Position numbers and translations under genes: made by a program. 64,000 nucleotides of DNA from Sphingobium jiangsuense (GTDB taxonomy: Bacteria; Pseudomonadota; Alphaproteobacteria; Sphingomonadales; Sphingomonadaceae): contig NZ_JACIDT010000001.1 of NCBI RefSeq assembly GCF_014196495.1, positions 1-64,000 of the forward strand. Reading direction: 5' to 3'. Positions 50,166 to 64,000 of this stretch are shown in pieces. Position 1 is the stretch's first letter, and each line of letters starts with the position of its first letter. Under the pieces are notes generated by a model that did not search any database, had not been told where the DNA came from, and saw only the letters and a list, made by a program, of their open reading frames with translations.

Positions 50166-50194
50166 TTCTAGAACGCGCGGCAAATTCTGTCGAG
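50166..50194 (-). promoter_or_regulatory. pdxH promoter, leaderless type
   Basis: On the minus strand CTCGAC (50194-50189), 17-bp spacer, CTAGAA (50171-50166), then 7 nt to the ATG at 50158. Confidence 0.6.
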
Positions 50195-50319
50195 ATCATG
50201 CGCTGTTCCCGTTGTTATTTACGACTTGAAGCAAAGGGCGCGGCACGCCACATGTCAGACAGGTTTTCGACTTTCGAATTTGGCAGGAACAACGACTTTG
50301 TCAGGAACGACTGGGCAAG

Positions 50320-51258
50320 ATGGCTGATCCCTACAGCATATTGGGCGTTTCCCGCAACGCGAGCGAGAAGGAAATCAAATCCGCCTATCGCAAGCTGGCG
50401 AAGGAACTGCATCCCGATCGCAACGCGGACAATCCCAAGGCGGCGGAACGCTTTTCGCAGGTGACGGGCGCCTATGACCTTCTTTCCGACAAGGACAAGC
50501 GCGCGCAGTTCGACCGGGGCGAGATAGACGGCGACGGCAATCCGACCGCGCCCTTCGGCTTCGGCGGCGGGGGCGGCTATTCCGCCCATGGCCAGCCCGG
50601 CGCGGGCGGCTTCGAGTTCCGCAGCGGCGAGGGCGGCGCCGATTTCAGCGATATTTTCGAGGGGCTGTTCGGCGGCGGCGGGGCGCGTCAGGCGGGCGGC
50701 TTCGGCGGCGGTTTCGGCCGGCGCAACGCCCCGCCCCCGCGCGGCGCCAATGTGACCTACCGGCTGGCGGTCGATTTCGTCGATGCCGCCACCCGCGCGA
50801 CCCAGCGCATCACCTTGCAGGACGGCAAGACGATCGACGTCCGGCTGCCCGCCGGGGTCGAGGACGGCACGCAGATGCGCCTCAAGGGCAAGGGCCAGCC
50901 CGGCCCCGGCGGCGCAGGCGACGCGATCCTCACCATAGAGGTGCGCAAGCACCCCTTCTTCACCCGCGACGGCGACGATGTGCGGCTCGATCTGCCGATC
51001 ACCCTTGCCGAGGCGGTGCGAGGCGGCAAGGTCAAGGTGCCGACGGTCGACGGCCCGGTGATGCTCTCCATCCCGGCGGGCAGCACGTCGGGCAAGACGC
51101 TGCGCCTCAAGGGCAAGGGCTTCACGACCAAGGACGACCGGCGCGGCGACCAGTTCGTGACGCTGGTGATCGACATCCCCGCCGACGACGCGCGCCTCAG
51201 GGAGTTCGTCGAAAGCTGGCAGGACGATCGCAACCCGCGCGCATCGCTGGGCGTTTGA
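50320..51258 (+). CDS. CbpA-type DnaJ-domain co-chaperone
   Basis: This is a 312-aa protein. Residues 1-70 are a J domain ([23 protein letters not shown] in LHPDRNADN). A Gly/Phe-rich region follows ([18 protein letters not shown]). It then goes straight to the DnaJ C-terminal beta domains ([20 protein letters not shown]) without the CxxCxGxG zinc centre, so it is CbpA/type II rather than DnaJ. It stimulates DnaK. Expression is likely its own, with a 160-bp upstream gap shared with pdxH. Confidence 0.9.
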   Translation: MADPYSILGVSRNASEKEIKSAYRKLAKELHPDRNADNPKAAERFSQVTGAYDLLSDKDKRAQFDRGEIDGDGNPTAPFGFGGGGGYSAHGQPGAGGFEFRSGEGGADFSDIFEGLFGGGGARQAGGFGGGFGRRNAPPPRGANVTYRLAVDFVDAATRATQRITLQDGKTIDVRLPAGVEDGTQMRLKGKGQPGPGGAGDAILTIEVRKHPFFTRDGDDVRLDLPITLAEAVRGGKVKVPTVDGPVMLSIPAGSTSGKTLRLKGKGFTTKDDRRGDQFVTLVIDIPADDARLREFVESWQDDRNPRASLGV

Positions 51259-51316
51259 CGGGTGGAATAGAGGCGAAAGGGCTGTTCTGATGGCCCTCCC
51301 GTGAAAAGGAGAGCGA

Positions 51317-52264
51317 ATGGACCGATCCCCTCTCACCCCCGAAGCGCGGCGCAAGCTGGGTTTCGTCCGCCTGCCCTGGCGCGACGCCGCCGGGCGCACG
51401 CGCTGCTTCGCCTATGTGTGGGAAGTGACGAAGCGGGTTGCGATCGGCGTCTACAATGACGGGTTCATCCATGCGGGCAACCTCGCCTATCTCTCGCTCC
51501 TCTCGCTGTTCCCCTTCTTCATCGTCGCAGCGTCGATCGCCAGCATATTGGGCCGGACGCAGGACGGCATCGCGGCCGTCAACGCCTTTCTGATGACCGT
51601 GCCCACCAACGTCGCGGACGTGCTGCGCGGGCCCATAGAGGCGGTCATCAGCGCGCGGACCGGCTCCGGCATCCTCTGGCTCGGCCTGCTGGTCGCGCTG
51701 TGGTCGACCGCCAGCCTGATCGAGACCATCCGCGACATATTGCGCCGCGCCTATGGCACGCAGAGCGGGACGCCCTTCTGGAAGCACCGGCTGCGCGCGA
51801 TCGGCCTGATCGTCGCCAGCGTGCTCCTCACCATGCTGGCCTTTTCGGCGCAGGTCGCGCTGACCGGGGCGGACGAGTTCCTCACCCGCATCCTGCCCTT
51901 CGCCGACAACGCCATCGCCATCGTCAAGGCGACCAAGCTGGTGCCGCTGGTCATCCTGACCATGGCGCTCTACGGGCTTTTCTATTCCCTCACGCCCTCG
52001 CGCTATCGCGGTCGGCAATTCCCGAAATGGCCGGGCGCGATCCTCACCGCGCTCTGGTGGTACGGCACGCTGCTGCTGCTGCCCTGGGTGCTTTCGCACC
52101 TGGCGAGCTACGATCTCACCTATGGCAGCCTCGCCGGGGTGATGGTAACGCTCATTTTTTTCTTTCTCGTTGGGCTGGGCGTGGTAATTGGCGCGGAACT
52201 CAATGCGGCGTTGACGGAATTTCCGCAGGAAGCGGAACCGGAACATAATAATCACAAAGGGTAA
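51317..52264 (+). CDS. YihY/BrkB family inner-membrane protein
   Basis: This is a 315-aa membrane protein with about six helices: LAYLSLLSLFPFFIVAASIA, GILWLGLLVALWSTASLIET, AIGLIVASVLLTMLAFSAQ, LVPLVILTMALYGLFYSLTP, WYGTLLLLPWVLS and GVMVTLIFFFLVGLGVVIGA. It matches the YihY/BrkB family, once misnamed RNase BN. Function is unclear. GGAGAG stands before the ATG. Confidence 0.92.
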   Translation: MDRSPLTPEARRKLGFVRLPWRDAAGRTRCFAYVWEVTKRVAIGVYNDGFIHAGNLAYLSLLSLFPFFIVAASIASILGRTQDGIAAVNAFLMTVPTNVADVLRGPIEAVISARTGSGILWLGLLVALWSTASLIETIRDILRRAYGTQSGTPFWKHRLRAIGLIVASVLLTMLAFSAQVALTGADEFLTRILPFADNAIAIVKATKLVPLVILTMALYGLFYSLTPSRYRGRQFPKWPGAILTALWWYGTLLLLPWVLSHLASYDLTYGSLAGVMVTLIFFFLVGLGVVIGAELNAALTEFPQEAEPEHNNHKG

Positions 52265-52276
52265 GGGAACGATCGG

Positions 52277-53083
52277 ATGACGGGTTTGATGACCGGGAAA
52301 CGGGGCCTCATCATGGGGCTGGCCAATGACAAGTCGCTGGCCTGGGGCATAGCCAAGGCCCTCCATGCGCAGGGTGCCGAACTCGCCTTCTCCTATCAGG
52401 GCGAGGCGCTGGAAAAGCGCGTGCGCCCGCTCGCCGCCGAACTCGGATCCGATTTCCTGATCCCGTGCGACGTCACCGACATGGACAATCTGGACGCCGC
52501 CTTCGGCGAGATCGAGAAGCGCTGGGGCAGGCTCGACTTCCTCGTCCACGCGATCGGCTTTTCCGACAAGAACGAGCTGCGCGGCAAATATGTCGACACC
52601 AGCCTCGACAATTTCCTGCTGACGATGAACGTCTCGGCCTACAGCCTGGTCGCGGTGACGAAGCGCGCCCGGCCGCTGATGGCGCAGGGCGGCAGCATCC
52701 TGACGCTGAGCTATTATGGCGCGGAAAAGGTGATCCCGCATTACAATGTGATGGGCGTCGCCAAGGCGGCGCTGGAAACCAGCGTCAAATATCTGGCGAT
52801 GGACCTGGGGCCGGAAAATATCCGCGTCAACGCGATCTCCGCCGGGCCGATCAAGACGCTGGCGGCGAGCGGTATCGGCGATTTCCGCTACATCATGAAG
52901 TGGAACGAATATAATTCGCCGCTGCGCCGCAATGTGACGATCGAGGATGTCGGCGGCGCGGGCCTCTATCTCCTCTCCGATCTGGCGTCGGGCGTCACCG
53001 GCGAGATTCACCATGTCGATGCGGGCTACAACGTCATCGGCATGAAGGCCGAGGACGCGCCCGACATCGCGCTCGACAAATAG
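52277..53083 (+). CDS. fabI: Enoyl-[acyl-carrier-protein] reductase (NADH)
   Basis: This is a 268-aa SDR enzyme of fatty-acid elongation, the triclosan target. It has [20 protein letters not shown] at the cofactor site, [12 protein letters not shown], and the catalytic [20 protein letters not shown] (Tyr and Lys in Y-x6-K style). The tail ends with [15 protein letters not shown]. It lies between the YihY gene (12-bp gap) and aroC (16-bp gap) in one probable transcript. Confidence 0.96.
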   Translation: MTGLMTGKRGLIMGLANDKSLAWGIAKALHAQGAELAFSYQGEALEKRVRPLAAELGSDFLIPCDVTDMDNLDAAFGEIEKRWGRLDFLVHAIGFSDKNELRGKYVDTSLDNFLLTMNVSAYSLVAVTKRARPLMAQGGSILTLSYYGAEKVIPHYNVMGVAKAALETSVKYLAMDLGPENIRVNAISAGPIKTLAASGIGDFRYIMKWNEYNSPLRRNVTIEDVGGAGLYLLSDLASGVTGEIHHVDAGYNVIGMKAEDAPDIALDK

Positions 53084-53099
53084 AAACGAGAGAAAAAGG

Positions 53100-54185
53100 G
53101 TGAGTTTCAACAGCTTCGGCCATCTGTTCCGCTTCTCCACCTGGGGGGAGAGCCACGGCCCCGCCATCGGCGCGCTGGTCGACGGCTGCCCGCCGGGGCT
53201 GCCGCTCTGCGAGGCGGATATCCAGCCCTTCCTCGACAAGCGGCGGCCGGGCACGTCGAAATTCACCACCCAGCGGCGCGAGCCGGACGAGGTGCGCATC
53301 CTCTCCGGCGTGTTCGAAGGGCGCACCACCGGCACGCCGATCAGCCTGATGATCGAGAATGTCGACCAGCGCTCGAAGGATTATTCGGAGGTCGCCAAGG
53401 CCTATCGCCCCGGCCATGCCGACTATGCCTATGACGCCAAATACGGCTTTCGCGACTATCGCGGCGGCGGCCGCTCCTCCGCGCGCGAGACGGCGAGCCG
53501 GGTGGCGGCGGGCGCGGTGGCGCGGCTGGTGATCCCGGAGGTGGCGATCCTCGGCTATGTCAGCGCGATCGGCGGCGACGCCATCGACCCGGCGAATTTC
53601 GACGCGGCGGAAATCGGCAACAACCCCTTCTTCTGCCCCGATGCGGCGGCGGCGGCGCGATGGGAGAAGATCGTCGACGAGGCGCGGCTGGACGGCTCCT
53701 CGGTCGGCGCGGTCGTCGAATGCATCGCGACCGGCGTTCCGGCGGGCTGGGGCGCGCCGCTCTATGCGAAGCTCGACGCGGAACTGGCCAGCGCGATGAT
53801 GTCGATCAACGCGGTCAAGGGCGTGGAGATCGGCGACGGCTTCGCGGCGGCGGCGTTGCGCGGCGAGCAGAATGCCGACCCGATGCGGCCCGGCGCCGAT
53901 GGCGTGCCCGAATTCCTCGCCAATCATGCAGGCGGCATCGCCGGAGGCATTGCCACCGGCCAGCCCGTCCATGTGCGCGTCGCATTCAAGCCGACCAGTT
54001 CGATCCTGATCCCGGTCGAAACGGTGACGCGCGCCGACGAGCAGAGGCGGCGCGAGGCGACCGAGATCGTCACCAAGGGGCGGCATGATCCCTGCGTCGG
54101 CATTCGCGGCGTACCGGTGGTCGAAGCAATGATGGCGCTGGTGCTGGCCGATCAAAAGCTGATGCATCGCGGGCAGTGCGGCTGA
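53100..54185 (+). CDS. aroC: Chorismate synthase
   Basis: This is a 361-aa FMN-dependent last enzyme of the shikimate pathway. It has [60 protein letters not shown] and [23 protein letters not shown] is the start, supported by AAAGG and the frame; FabI lies 16 bp upstream. Confidence 0.97.
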   Translation: MSFNSFGHLFRFSTWGESHGPAIGALVDGCPPGLPLCEADIQPFLDKRRPGTSKFTTQRREPDEVRILSGVFEGRTTGTPISLMIENVDQRSKDYSEVAKAYRPGHADYAYDAKYGFRDYRGGGRSSARETASRVAAGAVARLVIPEVAILGYVSAIGGDAIDPANFDAAEIGNNPFFCPDAAAAARWEKIVDEARLDGSSVGAVVECIATGVPAGWGAPLYAKLDAELASAMMSINAVKGVEIGDGFAAAALRGEQNADPMRPGADGVPEFLANHAGGIAGGIATGQPVHVRVAFKPTSSILIPVETVTRADEQRRREATEIVTKGRHDPCVGIRGVPVVEAMMALVLADQKLMHRGQCG

Positions 54186-54305
54186 TCTTCACTAATATCT
54201 GAATATTCGTTCATGTAATTGCGGCAAACCGTTGACCGCAATTGCAGGAACCCTTTGCCGATGCCTCTCGTTACTTTCCCCGGATATCGTTCGAGGAGAG
54301 TAGAT

Positions 54306-54701
54306 ATGCTGAAAACGACCCTTTCGATTGCCGCCCTTCTTGTGGCGATGCCCGCCGCCCACGCCCAGCTTGGAGGTACCGTTGGCGGCACTGTCGGCGG
54401 AACCGTCGATGGCGTGACAGGACAGGCGGGCGGCACCGTTGGCGGCAGCGTCACCGGACAGCCGGTGGGCGACACGGTCGGCGACACCGTCGATCGCGCC
54501 CGCGACACGACCGGCAGGGCGGTCGACAAGGTCAAGGACGCGACGCCCGATCAGGGCTCTGTTACGGTGGGCGGCCATGCGGCAGGCCATGCCGGAAGCC
54601 ATGGCGCCGATGCGCAAGGCGGCCTGACCGCCGGTGCGGGCGCGGGCGGCGCAGCCGCGCAGGGCGGCGCGTCCGCCGACGTCAAGACGCCCGGCCGCTA
54701 A
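54306..54701 (+). CDS. Secreted Gly/Val/Thr-repeat protein
   Basis: This is a 131-aa protein. A signal peptide (LKTTLSIAALLVAMPAAHAQ) is followed by TVGGTVGGTVGGTVDG-type repeats, TVGGSVTGQPVGDTVGDTVD, then an Ala/Gly/His-rich end. GGAGAG stands seven bases before the ATG. Short repeats may form a fibrous or loosely structured periplasmic or surface chain. No known enzyme motif. Confidence 0.75.
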   Translation: MLKTTLSIAALLVAMPAAHAQLGGTVGGTVGGTVDGVTGQAGGTVGGSVTGQPVGDTVGDTVDRARDTTGRAVDKVKDATPDQGSVTVGGHAAGHAGSHGADAQGGLTAGAGAGGAAAQGGASADVKTPGR

Positions 54702-54747
54702 TAGCTGCCCGGCCGGGCAACATCGCCCGGACCATTCGACCCACCGG

Positions 54748-54785
54748 AAAGGGAGCGTCCTTCCCCGCGCTCCCTTTCTTTTTTT
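54748..54785 (+). terminator. Terminator of the repeat protein gene
   Basis: AAAGGGAGCG and CGCTCCCTTT pair perfectly over 10 bp, followed by CTTTTTTT. Confidence 0.9.
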
Positions 54786-54845
54786 GCGGGACAGGTTTGC
54801 AACCGGATTTGCGGAACGGCTGGGTGGAAAGGGCCGCTCCAATCC

Positions 54846-54892
54846 CCGTTCGGGCTGAGCTTGTCGAAGGGGTCAGGGCGAACGGTTTTTTC
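54846..54892. repeat. REP-like extragenic palindrome (copy 2)
   Basis: CCGTTCG and CGAACGG enclose the same GGCTGAGC.TGTCGAAG unit found at 13004. On the plus strand a T-run (TTTTTT) follows, so it may double as a terminator. Confidence 0.7.
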
Positions 54893-54930
54893 GTCAGGAA
54901 ATGGCCAAAAATCGCTCCTGCGATCCGCCT

Positions 54931-55752
54931 TCACCCCTGCCCTTCCTCCACCACCACCCTGTCGCCCACCGCCACGCGGCCGGTGCGTCGGGGGATGGCG
55001 TTTTCGCCGAAGAGCACACCGCTGCCGTCGAAGCGCCCCAGCGCTCGCAACGCCTTCAGCGGGGACGCGCCATCCGGCCGCTCGCCGGTGCGGTGGTCCT
55101 GCGTGATGACGATGCAGCGCGAGCAGGGCTTGATCAGATCGAGCAGCACATCGCCCGCCCGCACCCGGCGCCAGCGCGTTTCCGCCCACGCCTCCAGCCC
55201 CGCGCCGCTCACCACCAGACTGGGGCGGAAGCGGTCCATCGGCACCGGTTGCTCCAGCGCGGCGTTGAGCGCATCGAGCGACGCCCCGGACGCCAGCAGG
55301 ATCGGATAGCCATCGGCGAAGCTCACCATATCGCCGTTCCGCCCATAGCGCGGATCGACGGGGCGGCGGACGTCGTCGGGCATATAGGCCAGCCGCAACG
55401 GGCGGCCCGCGATCGCGGAGATCAGGCGACTGGCGTCATTGTCGAACAGCCGCGCGGGCACGATGTCGCGCCAGACCCGCACTTCGCCCGGCAGGCCGCC
55501 CTCCGGAACGAAAGGCAGGCGGGCGGCCATGCCCGCTTCCGGCCCGGTCAGATGGAAATCCCCCGCGTCGCCGGGGCAGATGCCGATCCGCGCCAGCGCC
55601 GGACATTCCCGCCGCGTGACGAAGCGCCCGCCCGCATCGACGATCATCCAGCGACGATCCCCCGCCATGCCGCGCGGGCCGACCTCGACCGAAGACAGAG
55701 CTATCGCCCCCAGGCTCTTGACCGGATAGATGGCGATGGCGCTGATCTGCAT
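54931..55752 (-). CDS. MOSC domain protein (YcbX/mARC-like)
   Basis: This is a 273-aa protein. The N-terminal beta-barrel has ISAIAIYPVKSLGAIALSSV and RGMAGDRRWMIVDAGGRFVT; the MOSC part includes FRPSLVVSGAGLEAWAETRW and the Cys motif LIKPCSRCIVITQDH (the probable Moco-ligand Cys). These proteins bind molybdenum cofactor and reduce N-hydroxylated compounds. The ferredoxin domain of E. coli YcbX is absent. Confidence 0.92.
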   Translation of the reverse strand: MQISAIAIYPVKSLGAIALSSVEVGPRGMAGDRRWMIVDAGGRFVTRRECPALARIGICPGDAGDFHLTGPEAGMAARLPFVPEGGLPGEVRVWRDIVPARLFDNDASRLISAIAGRPLRLAYMPDDVRRPVDPRYGRNGDMVSFADGYPILLASGASLDALNAALEQPVPMDRFRPSLVVSGAGLEAWAETRWRRVRAGDVLLDLIKPCSRCIVITQDHRTGERPDGASPLKALRALGRFDGSGVLFGENAIPRRTGRVAVGDRVVVEEGQG

Positions 55753-55820
55753 GGGGAGTGCCGCCCTTTTGGGATAACGATTATGGAGTGCAGGCCTGCT
55801 TGCGGAAGGACTGCTTTGAG

Positions 55821-56017
55821 TGGTTAGCGGACATATCGTGCTGGAGTAGAAAGTTCACGCGGAGACGCGGAGGCGCGGAGAAGGACGTTCCGGGCCGCAG
55901 GCCCCATTTCATTCTCCTTGCGTTGGTTGCCGGGGTAAATGACGAAGGAAAGCGCTTCGCGCTACTATCTCTCCGCGTCTCCGCGCCTCCGCGTGAAACC
56001 AATCTTCTACGTCCGCT
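55821..56017. mobile_element. 197-bp inverted-repeat element, copy 2
   Basis: This is the second copy of the element at 33234-33430, in the same orientation, with the same ends and inverted segments. It lies between the MOSC gene and the rpoC terminator, so it flanks the rpo operon. The few differences fall between the arms. Confidence 0.85.
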
Positions 56018-56070
56018 TTTGATCGCAATCTGCCCGTCAACAGGCGACAGGTTTTCAAACCCCATACCGC

Positions 56071-56101
56071 AAAGAGAAAGGGCGGGGAAATCCCCGCCCT
56101 T
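56071..56101 (-). terminator. rpoC terminator
   Basis: AAGGGCGGGGA and TCCCCGCCCTT form a perfect 11-bp stem with a 2-nt loop, followed on the minus strand by TCTCTTTG. It begins 9 bp after the rpoC stop. Confidence 0.9.
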
Positions 56102-56109
56102 CCATCAGA

Positions 56110-60363
<4,254 letters not shown>

Positions 60364-60415
60364 GTCTTCATTTCCTCAGAACAGAGGCAAAATTCGGGGC
60401 GAAGCAGCGGGGGCG

Positions 60416-60448
60416 GAAGGGCGCGGCCCGGCAAGGCCGCCGCCCTTC
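60416..60448 (-). promoter_or_regulatory. GC hairpin between rpoB and rpoC
   Basis: GAAGGGCG-c-GGCC and GGCC-gc-CGCCCTTC make an interrupted 12-bp stem with a CGGCAA loop. There is no T-run. It could slow or attenuate transcription into rpoC or be a processing site. Confidence 0.45.
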
Positions 60449-60455
60449 GCATCCC

Positions 60456-64000
<3,545 letters not shown>

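Overview
The window is a piece of an alphaproteobacterial chromosome, most likely from the Sphingomonadales (Sphingomonas/Sphingobium-like). The reasons are a GC-rich core, the alphaproteobacterial cell-cycle regulators GcrA and SciP, an Entner-Doudoroff operon zwf-edd-eda, and extragenic palindromes of a kind I associate with sphingomonads. This assignment comes from gene content and recalled families, not from a search.

Positions 1 to about 10,566 are an integrated element. A P4-type tyrosine integrase reads away from a tRNA-Ser(CGA) gene whose 3' end faces the element. The left border is outside the window. The cargo is less GC-rich and loosely packed: a NucS-like PD-(D/E)XK nuclease with a PUA/EVE-like tail, a second PD-(D/E)XK-like protein, a Xre/ImmA regulator-protease pair with a clear promoter and operators, a Doc toxin with an AbrB-type antitoxin, an excisionase-like HTH protein, a protein with an HxHxH motif, a 45-aa conserved small protein and several unknowns. 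Long stretches carry no convincing gene.

Positions 10,567 to 35,856 are dense housekeeping genes: hspQ, an ABC-2 permease, gcrA, zwf-edd-eda, a glycosyltransferase with an LpxH-like phosphoesterase, the rpsP-rimM-trmD-rplS ribosome operon (interrupted by a vapBC module), ffh, dapF-mtaB-ftsY-yciB, sodB, a phage-shock locus (pspF facing a sigma-54 promoter that reads into a secreted TonB-like protein and pspABC), sufE, an LLM-family oxidoreductase and murA.

Positions 35,869 to 55,752 hold a solitary phage-like switch (S24-like repressor against a Ner-like protein), gpx, a DUF445 protein, an RND efflux pair, a GlsB-like membrane protein, sciP, mnmA, a serine-hydrolase-like protein, a cation diffusion facilitator with pdxH, a CbpA-like DnaJ, a YihY protein, fabI, aroC and a MOSC protein. 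Positions 56,110 to 64,000 are rpoC and most of rpoB on the minus strand.

Three patterns cross gene boundaries. First, at least seven genes have a -10-like hexamer exactly 7 nt before the start codon and no Shine-Dalgarno sequence, which points to leaderless mRNAs. Second, a 197-bp element with 28-bp inverted ends occurs twice, about 22.6 kb apart. Third, a 119-bp element between dapF and mtaB has perfect 17-bp inverted ends and two internal hairpins.
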